Shown: positions 1-11,307, numbered from the stretch's first letter. The stretch: DNA of 64,000 nucleotides from Zerene cesonia (GCF_012273895.1 NC_052125.1:3162001-3226000); one strand, 5' to 3'. The notes: generated from the sequence alone by a model not told the origin. A program made the numbers and translations.

Positions 1-134
1 GACTTGAAACATGAATTTAAGCATAAACAACGTCGTACATAAATAAAATTTGACTTTCAAAGTACGTGCATTTAAATTTCTTTTGTCTCAACCACAAACT
101 TGACTCACTGCTTGGCTATTTCGAATATAAATAC

Positions 135-245
135 ACTAGCTGTGACCCGCGGTTGCAACCGCGTAAGTCCGTATCCCGTAGGAATATCGGTATAAAAAGT
201 GCCTATGTGTTATTTCAGTTGTCCAGCTATCTACGAAGCAAAATA
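135..245 (+). repeat. Family-A repeat, 3' truncated
   Basis: Matches the first half of the family (CCGCGTAAGTCCGTATCCCG, CAGTTGTCCAGCTATCTACG), then diverges. Confidence 0.75.
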
Positions 246-403
246 GTATTATTATTCACCAATAGATGTCAAGAAAAAAAAACACGAATAAAACACGAAT
301 ATGACATTTTCTAAAAAAAATTCCTAGCTAGATCGATTTATCGCCCCCGAAACCCCCAATATACTAAATTTCATGAAATCGTTGGAGCCGATTCCGAGAT
401 TCC

Positions 404-407
<4 letters not shown>

Positions 408-475
<68 letters not shown>

Positions 476-497
476 CTATATATATATATATATATAT
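408..497. repeat. (TA)n microsatellite
   Basis: About 90 bases of nearly pure TA. Confidence 0.97.
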
Positions 498-630
498 ACA
501 AGAATTGCTCGTTTAAAGGTATAAGATATGTATGACTGTATACATGTATACATGACTGTATTAAATAATACCATTTGAGTATCTGTTTATATAATTATGC
601 GTGGTAGGATATCACTCATGTGACGTGAAA

Positions 631-815
631 TCCTACTAACATTATAAATGCGAAAGTTTGTAAGGATGTGTGTGTGTGTTATTTACTTTTTCACGCAAAT
701 CTACTGAACCGATTGCAATGAAATTTGGTACGTAGATAGCTGGACAACTGGAATATAATATAGGCAAGTTTTTATCCCCGTATCCCAACAGGATGCAGAC
801 TTGCGGGAATGTTAG
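631..815 (-). repeat. Family-A dispersed repeat
   Basis: Reverse copy of the commonest repeat here. The consensus starts TAGCTGCGCCCCGCGGTTTC, passes CAGTTGTCCAGCTGTCTACG and CATTGCAATCGGTTCAGTAG, and ends TTCGCATTTATAATATTAGT. The type is frequent in Lepidoptera; the tail resembles non-LTR (RTE-type) 3' ends, which is an inference. Confidence 0.85.
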
Positions 816-1108
816 CACCCTTACAAGATATCATATGTTTTGTTTTTAATTAACTGTGAAGCCACATTTGTATCAAGGTGCTAATCGATTGCTCTAGAAA
901 TCTATAAGGGGTGTTTAAATAAGCAATTATACATCAAAGAATAGACTAAAACAAAGACAATTTAGATGACATTTCATTTTCTACAATGACATTGACATAG
1001 TACGCCGTAATAGATGTCAAAGTATTGTATTACAAATGATTTTCTGTCATCGCTTTTTATATTATACGTCGTATATCGTCAAGCGTCGTAACGTATATTT
1101 ATATATAG

Positions 1109-1268
1109 ACTAGCTGCCTTACTCTTATCATTTAGGGGTATGAAAAATAGATGTTGGCCGATTCTCATAGATACCGGATAAGCACAAAAAATTTCATCAA
1201 AATCGGTCAAGCCGTTTCGGAGGAGTATGGCAACGAAAACTGTGACACGAGAATTTTATATATATAAG
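1109..1268 (+). repeat. Family-B dispersed repeat
   Basis: Contains CTTATCATTTAGGGGTATG, AAATAGATGTTGGCCGATTC and CCGTTTCGGAGGAGTATGG, ending GACACGAGAATTTTATATAT. Other copies are at 2776, 19886 and 46665. Confidence 0.82.
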
Positions 1269-1270
1269 AT

Positions 1271-1475
1271 TAGCTGCGCCCGCGGTTTCACTCGGGTAAG
1301 TCCATATCCCGTAGGAATATCGGGATAAAAAGTTGCCTATATTTTATTCCAGTTGTCCAGCTGTCCACGTACCAAATTTCATTGCAATCGGTTCAGTAGT
1401 TTTTGCGTCAAAGAGCAACAAACACACACACATCCTTACAAACTTTCGCATTTATAATATTAGTAAGATTAGTAG
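1271..1475 (+). repeat. Family-A repeat, near full length
   Basis: Runs from TAGCTGCGCCCGCGGTTTC to TTATAATATTAGTAAGATTAG. It abuts a family-B repeat (1109-1268). Confidence 0.85.
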
Positions 1476-2129
1476 GAAGGATTATTCACATTTATGATAT
1501 TAGCAGGATTTATAATATTAGAAGGATTGTGCGTACAAGTTGACTACAAAGTAGGCACTTGCATAATAATAATTTGCGCAAAGATATTCTATTATAAGGT
1601 ACAAGAGATAAACAATGGAGTTGTGGTTTCAACGAGGTTTTGCACTAACACGCTAAAGCGTTGCGAAATATCTGAGAATCTATTATAACTAGGTCTCTGT
1701 TACCATAACTGCGCCTACTCTAGTACTTTCATAAAATTTGGAGTAATGTTTCTTTGTAAATGATCTCTTTGTATACCTTTTGGCGCCTCGGTATGGTAAT
1801 TATATACCCAGAGGTGTAAGAGTGTGTTAGATTTAGTCTGGGAAGGAAAGGTCACGATCTAATGAAACAAATCATTTGACTTTAGCTAGCTTCCATCTAT
1901 CGAGATGGTAGTTTAATTGAAGTCAACAAATTTGAACAACAAACACAGAAATAAGAGGTGAAAATTGGTTCAAGCTCAACGGTTCAAAAAGGGTTAATTT
2001 AAAAAATATCTAATGACCATTATTACTCTTCATGTACAAACCTCTGTTGGGATTTATATGAAATTTAATATAGACATAGATTATAGACTGGATTTACATA
2101 TAGGCTACATTTTATTCAAGTACCAAGCG

Positions 2130-2277
2130 AGTGAAACCGCAGGTTCCAGCTAGTCATGTAACAATCTTGGATACCAATGGATACTTAGTGGCGTGTTTAA
2201 AATCTTCCCACAAGATAACTGAATCACCGTTCAATGAAGCAGAGATAATTTACAAACTCGTTAGGAAAGTAAGTAAC
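2130..2277 (+). other. Exon-like open stretch with strong donor
   Basis: The frame reads HVTILDTNGYLVACLKSSHK and continues to EAEIIYKLVRK, directly before GTAAGTAA, a strong donor. A possible acceptor (ACCGCAG) falls in a family repeat end. The composition looks protein-like, but I recognise nothing, and its phase does not fit the zinc-finger exon at 7449. Confidence 0.3.
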
Positions 2278-2775
2278 ACGGATATTTCTTAGAACTTGTA
2301 GGGTGAGGGTTATTGGGCAGCCATACATCATACAGCTATCCGGAACATCTGTTTTATACAAATTTATGTAAGATTGTTGTATTCAGAATGACAGTATAAC
2401 ATAATAATGAATTGTCAGCATTTATTTACTTTCTAGAAGCTTAGAATAATGATAAAAACATAAAACATGTCTTTTAAAAGCACCACGGATCATAAATAAA
2501 TACAGTCAAAAAGCAATTTGTGTCAATTGGGTTTCGTGGTTTTTAAGTTGTCTTTTTAGCTGTAATGACAATGACTAAGTCTGCTTACCTACTTCGTTCT
2601 GCTATTATAAACGCGAAAGTTTATGGATGGATGTATTTTATTATTTCGTGTCAGAAGAATTGGGACTTTTCGGAAATAAATTTGTCACCCAGATAGGCTG
2701 TATATATCTAAAATTATATAGGCTTTATTTAATTCAAACAAAGCCATAAACTGAGGCTATTGTAAAAATTAACTA

Positions 2776-2953
2776 TCTAATATATAAAATTCTCGTGTCA
2801 CAGTTTTCGTTGCAATACTCCTCCGAAACGGCTTGACCGATTCTTATGAAATTTTGTCTGCATATCGGGTATGTTTGAGAATCGGTTAACATCTATTTTT
2901 TATACCTCTAAATGATCAGAGTAATCAGAACAGCGTTTGCCGGGTGCAGCTAG
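2776..2953 (-). repeat. Family-B dispersed repeat
   Basis: Reverse copy: AATTCTCGTGTCACAGTTTTC ... GAACAGCGTTTGCCGGGTGC AGCTAGT. Confidence 0.82.
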
Positions 2954-3586
2954 TATTCTGTATATATTTTAAAAGGCTTAGGCCAAACCTGCAGTCCACC
3001 TTTTTTGGAAACATTCGCTCAAATTATTTCATTAGCATTAGAATTGTCTGAATATTTACAACACTTGTGGTCGTCCAGTGATCACAATTCATACAAATAA
3101 TTTTCGCAAAAAGAGTACAAAGTTATTAACTAACAAATTTAATTTTTTGTCTTTAATCATACAATTAACTAACGTATATATATGACTTGGTTCTTATAGA
3201 GGTCACGAGTAAAACGTGCTATATAAATCAAACGTGGAATCATTTGTAGTGTACAACAAAGCTTTGCTTAATTTCAATTAGGTCAAAATAAATATGATCA
3301 TAAAATTCATTAACAGGATGCACGCTCTCATCCATTAGGTAAGCACATATAAACCTAAAATAAAAATACGTTCCAAATTTAATTTAAATGAAAGTTCACC
3401 GGAACTTAACACAACCGGTTAATCACTGGATGAACAGTTTGCACACACCAACGGTAACATAACACGGCTCCAATTAATCTATTACGAAAGTGGTGAAAAC
3501 TCGTGTTTGTTATAAATCAAGACAGTTTATAAAACAAACTAATAAACCCTTAGAGAAAGCGGATATTACAACAACAAAAAACTCAC

Positions 3587-3830
3587 CTGGTTTACTAGAT
3601 TTCACTCAACGAAAACACTTAACTTAAAACCTCTTTTTACACTAAACAAAGGCGCACCTGCAAACGGAACAATCGCTTTGCATAACCGTTAAAGAACATA
3701 AAACACTTCCATTCATAAAACAAAAGTTTGCGGAATTGTGATTCGTTTTTGATTTGTTCTTTTTACAAATTCAAATTTGGAATAGAACGTTCGTCACGTG
3801 CGCACACGACGGGCCCCCGCGTTCAACTGG
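3587..3830 (-). other. Possible first exon of a minus-strand gene leaving the window on the left
   Basis: A consensus donor CAG|GTGAGT on the minus strand ends at 3587. Upstream of it (3780-3830) lies a CpG-rich stretch with CACGTG and a GGGCCC core, unlike the AT-rich surroundings. No coding frame is evident, as expected for a 5' UTR exon. No further exon is seen in 1-3500. Confidence 0.35.
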
Positions 3831-4375
3831 TTATACCTATTATGATTCAGACAGAAATGAGAATGTGGTGGTTCAAGCGGTTAGGCCAACCTTTTCCCAT
3901 CATAACCCTATAATGAACTTAATAGCAAGACACATAGGGTACTAATTTCTATATCGAAACGTGTCATGGTATTGTAATTATGCTTGATCATGATAAACAT
4001 TAGTTTATCGGCTTAGCTATACAGTAGAAAATAAAAAGGCATGATTGTATGATGGTAAAAAAGCAATTGTTTTGCCATGTTCATTATGTTGCTGATAACG
4101 TTAATGACATGTATTTTGATCGTAAATTGTTCTCTTCTAATTATGACTAGCCATAAAAAGATGACGTTTATATCGATTATATATTCAAATGCGATAGATG
4201 TTAATGAATACCTATTCAATGTCATTATATATATCTATATCATTGAACAGTGCATTTTAATAATTGGAGATTTCAATCAGCCGTTTCTAGGATAAGCGCG
4301 AACAAACTGGCAAACAAACAGAATAAAATGGTTAAACAGCCGATTAAGATGAAACTTCGCTTCGACACGAATTGG

Positions 4376-5015
4376 ACCAGCGCCAAGGAAGGTACCACAC
4401 AACCACAGATCGGCGTGAAATAGTAGCATGAGCATGCTACTTACTGTGTTTCGTGCCTAAAGTGGGGGAGATGGAGGCTCATATCCTCCCTTTCCATCCC
4501 ACTATCAATTCCATCATCAATCCACTCCTTATCCCTTCCATGAAAGTAGGCATCGTATTTTGCGGCGGCCCTACCTCAATGTTTATGGGCGATGGTAATA
4601 GCTTCCAATCAGGCGAACCACCAACTCGGTTGCCCGCTATGACATAAATAACGAAATTTTTACATAGAAGAACGCCACGGCCGCAGCTTGTATGCACGTA
4701 GATGTAGTATCATTATATGGGAACAGTTTTTAGTTCATTATCCCACATACGGGCGTTAACCGTTAACCCCTATGACTGTAAATCTATTTGCAATGTTTAC
4801 TACACGGACTAAATAAATCATTATTTTTAACAAAAACCTAAACCGCTTCCAAAATGTCAGAGCTAGACCAAACTTAAATAGGACCACTAGAAAGACCCCA
4901 GATTTCAAATAAAAAAAGTGTCATGAAAATCTATCCATCCGGTAAAATATTATGAAGTTACAAACAAAAAACTGTTTTTTTTGTGCTTCGTTCTTCTTTT
5001 TTGAAGATGGTTATA
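4376..5015. repeat. Two adjoining dispersed repeats (families E and F)
   Basis: 4376-4660 is a forward family-E copy (TGGGCGATGGTAATAGCTTC, CATCAGGCGAACCACC-like). 4838-5015 is family F, with ends related to AACCGACTTCAAAA and its reverse complement TTTTGAAGTCGGTT (MITE-like). Confidence 0.75.
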
Positions 5016-5109
5016 AAAGTATGTATGTAAATATTACTGAAACAAGCTTAGATGACCTTTTTGGTGTAGTAGTTAGTGCTTGAAGGTTGTGTAGTTCATG
5101 GGTGCGAAC

Positions 5110-5316
5110 TCATAATAATCCTACTAATATTATAAACGCGGAAGTTTGTATGTATAGCTGGATAGATGGATGTATGGATGTTTGTCACTCTTTCACGCGA
5201 AAACAGGTAATCGTATCCGTATGAAATTTGTTACAGAAATAGATCATAATCTGGATGAGCACACCGGCTGCTTTTTATCCGGGTACCAAACCAGTGACGC
5301 CACGGGTTAAAGCTAG
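5110..5316 (-). repeat. Family-J-like repeat
   Basis: CTACTAATATTATAAACGCG ... CTTTTTATCCGGGTACCAAA ... GGGTTAAAGCTAGGC. Confidence 0.7.
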
Positions 5317-5978
5317 GCTTTCCACTAATTTCAACGTTAAAAAAATCGATCAGTGAAACAACACAAAATCTTTATAGGTACATACAAATATTATGATGAA
5401 GTCCCAAAAATTTAAACAAATAACAGAATAGGATTATAACAACTATTATAATCGACTGTAATAAAAAGCGCATTTGACAAAATTTATATGAACCTTGGCT
5501 TTCTATCCGTGACTTTGCCCACGTAGTGTTTGGAAAATGCATACAGTGTCGGGGTTTTACCCGGCCATTTCTAATTCCCGTGGAATTTCCGGGATAAGAA
5601 GTAGTTTCCTTTATCGAGTATAAAACTGTGTTGTCCCAAATTTTATCCAAAGTTTAGGTGGAAAGAAGAGAAAGACAGGCAGAGCAACTTTCAAACTATA
5701 ATCTTAGTAAAGAATAAAATTGTATAAAAATTATTTTACCCATGCAAAGTCTGTTTTTCATTGACTATAACTTAGACACGCCTATTAATAATAACTAATT
5801 TACCTCATCCAGTTACACACGATCTGTGTTTTTGATCAAAATGCATATCTCGTAATTGAATCTAAAATAGACTACGATACTATACACGAACGCTACGAGT
5901 GATTGAGTTCCTTATTCACTATGCGTAAATAAACGTTTGGTGTGCTCCAAGGTGCCGTTTTAGGTCCGTGTTTATATA

Positions 5979-6172
5979 TGACTAGCTGCGCCCCGCGGCT
6001 CCACCCGCGTAAGTCAATATCCCGTAAGAATATCGGGATAAAAAGTTGCCTATATGTTATTCAAGTTGTTCAGCTGTCTACGTACCAAATTTCAGTGCAA
6101 TCTGTTCAGAAGTTTTTGCGTGAAAGAGCAGCATCCTTACAAACTTTCGCATTTATAATATTACTAGGATAG
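5979..6172 (+). repeat. Family-A repeat, near full length
   Basis: Runs from ACTAGCTGCGCCCCGCGGC to TATAATATTACTAGGATAG. Confidence 0.85.
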
Positions 6173-7047
6173 TATAAGTATATAATATAATGTATGGCAT
6201 TGATGTGTTGGCTTTTTTATTGCATGAGAACCGAGTAGTAAAGTGTTTTGTTTTGTAAAGTGATTCAATAATTTGCCTTGTTTATAACGCATGCAAAATA
6301 AATAAAACATAAAGGTCATTCAAAATGATAGAGACGCAAAATTCAGCAAAACGACGTAACTAATTAACATACTAAATATATTTTACTTTGTATTAAACTC
6401 AAATATTGATTTATTAAACTGGTAAAGTGAGCTCTGAGTCAACTTTATCAACAAGATTAAAAATTTCATAAACAATATCCTGAGCTTAATTATTCAATGA
6501 GCGCAAGTAGAGAACCTCTTTTTAAACAAACTTTTTTTAAATTCTATATTATCTATGCTGTTAGTGTCAGCCGAATGTCAATACGTTCTACAGTTTGGTA
6601 TTCAGTTTTGGATAATTTATTTGTTTTATAGGCGATATTTATCATGGCTTATTGGTAATTATTCAATAAATATTCATACTATTTTGCTATATGTAGCTAG
6701 ATTATTACAGATAAGACCTGTAAGATTTTTAATACCACCAAATGGTTCGGTTCAAATAAACTAAAAAAGTCTTGGCTGGAGCAAAATTCTCACGCAAAAT
6801 GTTTGCCATTAAAAATCTTTCATTTCTAAATGTATAATATTCGCGTTAAATCAAATACAAGAACTATGCTTGCCATAAATTAGATCCGCGTCACAAATAA
6901 ACTAAACGGTTCCCATTTCTGTATTCGTTGTTTTCTAAACGTAGTATATATATATCAGAATTATAATTTGTTTAAAGTATAATTTGTTCAATGACTCTAA
7001 CGGTAATATTTTCTTGTGTTTGATTTTACGCGAGTACTATACATTTG

Positions 7048-7405
7048 GAAATTAAAAACTTTTTAACGGATTTTAAACGCGATTTATTATACATTATATT
7101 ATTAACCCGACGTTTCGAACACTTTACAGCGAGCGTGGTGTCGATCGTTCAGTCTCCCCGTGACCACTAATATTACAAATCCGAAAGTGTTTAAGGATGT
7201 GTGTTTGTACTCTTTCATGCAAAAACTACTGAACCGATTGTAAAGAAGTTTGGTACGTAGACAGCTGGACAACGGGAATAACATAAAGGCAACTTTTAGA
7301 AATTAAAAACTAGTCTCGTCGTGACCACGCTCGCTGTAAAGTGTTCGAAACGTCGGTTTAATAATATAATGAATAAATCGCGTTAAAAAGTTTTTAATTT
7401 CTAGA
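7048..7405. mobile_element. Foldback element with long inverted arms, nested repeat inside
   Basis: The left arm (about 7055-7140, ACCCGACGTTTCGAACACTT then TACAGCGAGCGTGGT) and right arm (about 7323-7402) are near-exact reverse complements of about 80 bases, flanked by AATTAAAAACTTTTTAA-type ends. This is a common lepidopteran foldback/MITE type. A family-A repeat (7168-7299) sits between the arms. Confidence 0.85.
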
Positions 7406-7448
7406 CTCTAACGGTCCTATGATAAAAATAATAAAGAACATATTTCAG

Positions 7449-7557
7449 TTGTTCGCAGTGCAGTTTCAAGGCGCAATTCGAAAGTGCACTATCTATGCAT
7501 CACCAGTTGCACCACGAAGCGCACGACTGGGATTTCAAGACCATAAAAGGGACTGAA
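7449..7557 (+). CDS. C2H2 zinc-finger exon of an incomplete gene
   Basis: 109 bases between acceptor GAACATATTTCAG and donor ACTGAA|GTAAGA. After one base of a split codon the frame reads CSQCSFKAQF...ALSMHHQLHH, exactly C-x2-C-x12-H-x3-H, then EAHDWDFKTIKGTE. Splicing is required because the frame stops soon after the donor. The exon ends in phase 0. Joined directly to the exon at 10001 it would read NNSPRSSPSK and stop at 10033, upstream of the ATG at 10071. The exon before it is not found. It is too short to show as a long frame but has both splice sites and a perfect finger. Confidence 0.75.
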
Positions 7558-7644
7558 GTAAGAATTTGATTTTAGCAATCGTTAGAAACTCTAAATTTTG
7601 GTTTGATAGAAGGAGGATATTATATGCATGTATTCAGCCGGAAT

Positions 7645-7853
7645 GACCGTCTCCTTGGTACAGTGATTAACGCGTGAGCGTAGAACCGAGGGGTCCTGGG
7701 TTCATTTCCCGGTGGGGACGTACAGAAGAAAAATGTCTCGCTCTGGTAGGACACAGAAGGCTGATCACCTACTTGTCCGTAAAGAAAATCGATCAGTGAA
7801 ACAGATGTTCATCATCTGCCCCATACCCCACTAGGGGACACGGGACTTCACTT
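7645..7853 (+). mobile_element. tRNA-headed SINE with 14-bp target-site duplication
   Basis: The pol III B-box-like GGGTTCATTTCCCGG lies in a tRNA-like head (CTCCTTGGTACAGTGATTAA), followed by a body shared with 55170-55385. The element is flanked by direct copies of TATTCAGCCGGAAT at 7631-7644 and 7854-7867, which shows retroposition. Confidence 0.9.
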
Positions 7854-8385
7854 TATTCAGCCGGAATATTATTACACGGGAGTTAATTGTTTTTTCGCAT
7901 TTTTCTATGATAGCATAATTTCCAATTAATAAAATATTTAACTGCTTTTTCACCACCAATAAACTTCTTAGTTCTACGATATTAATATTTATTTTTGATG
8001 TTGATCTGTTTTGTATTATTATTTCTATTGATGTCCTATGTTCATAGGCATAAACCTTACCAAAAAAATTCACATATCAATCTATTAGAGTTAATGTGGT
8101 CTCTGACATTCTAATGAAGGTACTTTTTTCATTATCAGGTTAAATCAAATACAATTCCATTGGAGAGAGTCTACAATAGTAAGGATATAGGCAATAAATG
8201 TAAGTGTCATATTCCAAAATATATCACCATAATACAAGTAGTACCTACTATTAATAATAAATTGGTGAAACAGTTTGCGCGTTAAGCATATTAGTGATGG
8301 ATTTGACTCGTTTTTTTATACTAAAATATTATATTTTATACTATATTTCTTGTTAAAAAAAAATATATTGTTTACAACGACATCT

Positions 8386-8493
8386 ATGTTTAGCACTAGG
8401 AAGGACATCGTCAGCGACGCGATTGTTCGAGAAACTGCGCGCACGCATCTGTCGAAGCAAGACGCTTTTCCCGCATCCAGAGGAAGGCAATAA
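8386..8493 (+). other. GC-rich coding-like island
   Basis: MFSTRKDIVSDAIVRETART then HLSKQDAFPASRGRQ-stop, much richer in GC than its flanks. It could be a remnant of a mobile element or an exon. A TAG acceptor-like site at about 8399 and a GTAAGA at 8511 would allow splicing in another frame from 7557 to 10001, but that frame is Arg-rich and less convincing. Confidence 0.3.
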
Positions 8494-9057
8494 CCTTAAC
8501 GTTGTCAACTTTGTAAGAACCGCTTCGTGATTTTGCCTGTAACGTTGAATGCTGAAAAGCTTTTGATATTTAACCTTAACTATATATCACTGAAAACATA
8601 TGGGTCGTCTTCTCTACACGGTGAGAAAATTCATAGCTTTGTGACTCAAAAAAATATAAAGTCTTAGATTTCGACACGAGTTTTGAGCGCGTTGAATTTT
8701 CTGAAATTTTTATTGCTATTCATTTTGTATTGTTTATCTTCATTAATAATATAAAGAGAAAAGTTTCGTTACTTTGTATGTTTGTAACGTTGTAACTCAA
8801 AATCCACTAAACCTACTTCAAAAATTGTTTCACCATTAGCTGCAACAATCAAGCAAGCTGCAACATCATTGAGTGCCATAGGCTATGTATGTACCACGAG
8901 CGAAGCTAGTGCTCAATAAGGGGACCTAGGTTGTATACCAAGCATTCCAATACTCATTCGTTCAACATGATGCTTATTGGCCAAAGCATAGCATTATGGC
9001 GACAGATTGCAGCAATAAGAAACCTTAAAAAATGTAAATTGTTAATTTTTATATGCT

Positions 9058-9275
9058 ACTAGCTGTTGCCCGCAGCTTTGCTCGCAGGGTCTTAATAAAT
9101 TTTCATGGTACAATCTTTCATCGGATATTTTATCCCCTTGGGGGCAGAATTTATCAAATCTTTTCTTAGCGGATGCCTAAGTCATAAAATCTATCTACAT
9201 GCCAAATTTCAGCCCGATCCGTCCAGTGGTTTGGGTTATGCGTTGTTAGATCACTATCAGTCAGTCACCTTTGCT
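9058..9275 (+). repeat. Family-H dispersed repeat
   Basis: TGCCCGCAGCTTTGCTCGCAG, ATTTTATCCCCTTGGGG. The reverse copy is at 50145-50298. Confidence 0.78.
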
Positions 9276-9622
9276 TTATATATATTTAGATGCAATAAAT
9301 ATTTTCGTAAAGGATCTATCAGCCCAAAGCGAATGCACGTCTAAAGCGATGCAAGGCCTCCCGTCCTGTTGCAGTGGCGTATCTGATGGGATCAACGAGT
9401 CTCGCAAGGAGATATTCTCTTGCCACTTATGTTCCTTTGATGCGGATCGGTTTGTTTGCAATATTTTCATATATGTACTACACTAGCTTTTGCCGGCGGC
9501 TTTGCACGAGTTAAATTCGGAGTAAAACCCATTTCCCCACTTTTTCATCTATGTTATTATACATAAATACCTTCCTTTCGAATCACTCCTATTAAAAAAA
9601 CCCCATCAAAATCTGTTGCGTA

Positions 9623-9660
9623 ATTTTAAAGATCTAAGCATATGCTTAGATCTTTAAAAT
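9623..9660. repeat. Perfect 38-bp palindrome
   Basis: Arms 9623-9641 and 9642-9660 are exact reverse complements with no spacer (centre GCATATGC). It directly abuts a second perfect palindrome. Confidence 0.97.
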
Positions 9661-9696
9661 CGCAATCTGTTTGTCTATATAGACAAACAGATTGCG
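9661..9696. repeat. Perfect 36-bp palindrome
   Basis: Arms 9661-9678 and 9679-9696 are exact reverse complements with no spacer (centre TCTATATAGA). It starts at the base after the first palindrome ends. Both lie inside a dispersed repeat whose other copies (52553, 63165) lack them. Confidence 0.97.
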
Positions 9697-10000
9697 GAAA
9701 GCGACTTTGTTTCATCTATGTACCAAATTTCACACAGATCCGATCAGCTGCTTTTACGTGAAGGAGAAACAAACTATCATTCTTGCAAACTTTCACGTTT
9801 ATATCATTAGTACGATAAAAGTAATGGTCACAAAAAGAATGGAGTTAGCTCAAGTTAGTTAAAAATTTGGCTTGTACCTACCTTGAACATACCTTTCATA
9901 AAATCTTTGATTACCTTTTTAATAATGTAACAGATTTCTTATAGTTGTTCTTGGTTTGATTCGTAGCAGAAATTATCTAAATACATACATTTAATTTCAG

Positions 10001-10070
10001 AATAACAGTCCTCGATCGTCACCTTCTAAATGACCACAAAATCGGCCTAGAGAATCTTTTAAAACTAGTA
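10001..10070 (+). other. 5' part of the exon carrying ATG 10071
   Basis: A clear acceptor (ACATTTAATTTCAG) precedes 10001, so the 181-aa gene has at least one more exon upstream. In the frame of that gene this piece is open (ITVLDRHLLNDHKIGLE). In the frame set by the zinc-finger exon it ends at TGA 10031-10033. It is therefore either 5' UTR or coding. Confidence 0.6.
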
Positions 10071-11187
10071 ATGGCGAAAACGAAAGACGGACTTTCCGAC
10101 GAGAAACCGGCTCAGATGTACGGCATCCGACAACCGTATTACAGACCGCCGGACGATATAATAGAAAACGGAGAATTCATCATAGAAACTGTAACTCCAA
10201 AGATAAAAATCTTGAAGCATGCCGCAGTTAATACCGACCTTAAGTATGCGGACATACCAGACCTGACTGACAATTGCAAAGTGATATCTCGCGAAATAGA
10301 GAAACTGTTCGAAGTGCCGCTAGAGAACACTGACAAAGACGCGTTTTACGTTAAGATGCAGACTCTGAATGAGTGTATGTGTAAGTTCGTGGACTCCTCC
10401 AACACTCTCAAGCGGGTGTTGACGAAGGAATTTGTGCAAAAGAAGAATATGGATCGTACGAATAACGAACCGTTTTTTGAACTCGGTTTGGGGGAGTGAG
10501 TAGGGTTGGAATATTATTTTAGTCTAAGAATCTGTTTTGTAACGACATTGGTGAAAATTATTAAGGGCATGAAAAATTTGTGTTTTTGTACATGTGTTTG
10601 TAATTTTTTTCACATCGGACCGTTTTTAAAAATTCTTTTACTATTAAAGTCGCATCTTCACTGAGTGCTATAGGCTTTATATACCACGGGTGGAGTTGGG
10701 GTAGATGGGTATTTTATAATGCACAACGTAAGGACACAATTTTATCAATATAAGAATTCTATTTTATATGCATATGCAGGGACGATTATGTTAGCGTTTA
10801 GTTTCTGACATTACACTTAATCTTGGGTAAAGGGGTAAATTATGTTAACAAATAAATTTCTGTTAACATTTCAGTCGAGAGTCACCTAGGGATTGGGAGA
10901 GGGCTCACAGCGAAAAACTGGAGAGGAACCGAAGTAAGCACCCTGAAACCAGGTGAGTAATCTAGGAGGATGGTCCATATTTACATTCCATTTTCCATAT
11001 TAAATATGTGCGAAAATTAGAACATTGTATAAAAAAATTTATGGTTTTAATAAATTATGTGAGACTCTTATTTGAAATTCATCCAATTGTCCCTGAATTT
11101 TTTTGTGGCGTATTCTTGATAACGCATTTTTTTTTTATTTCCAGGAGCGATAGACTGAAATTATCTTCAGATAGTTTTTACTTTTGA
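10071..11187 (+). CDS. Unrecognised 181-aa protein, three exons
   Basis: Exons 10071-10495, 10875-10952 and 11145-11187 join in phase: donors GGGGGA|GTGAGT and ACCAG|GTGAGT, acceptors TTAACATTTCAG and TTTTATTTCCAG. The product has 181 residues. The start at 10071 has a good context (GTAATGG). The frame is open upstream to the exon's acceptor at 10000/10001, so an earlier coding exon is not excluded. No domain is recognised. KIKILKHAAVNTD is nearly repeated in the PIP5K tail A. A Leu/Ile-spaced helical stretch follows (CKVISREIEKLFEV, TLNECMCKFVDSSNTLKRVL). The end is charged (DWERAHSEKLERNRSK) and closes with SDSFYF. A polyadenylation signal AATAAA lies at about 11241. Confidence 0.85.
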
Positions 11188-11307
11188 GAAATGTTCTTAG
11201 TACTTGTATAACGGTAAACTATAACGATAAACGGTATTTTAATAAAGAAATATAATTATTATCGTGTTTTAATGTAAAATAGAAACATTTAATATAAAAA
11301 AAAACTA

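Larger units (their letters stand above)
9481..9770 (+). repeat. Family-G repeat carrying the double palindrome
   Basis: CTAGCTTTTGCCGGCGGCTTTGC and CCCATCAAAATCTGTTGCGT match copies at 52553 and 63165. The palindromes at 9623-9696 interrupt the usual body. Confidence 0.82.

Noticed and set aside
8399..8510. In-phase exon linking 7557 to 10001 (Arg-rich frame)
   Set aside because: Phases would match, but the frame is an unbalanced Arg-rich reading and another frame of the same DNA is more protein-like; kept only as a finding.
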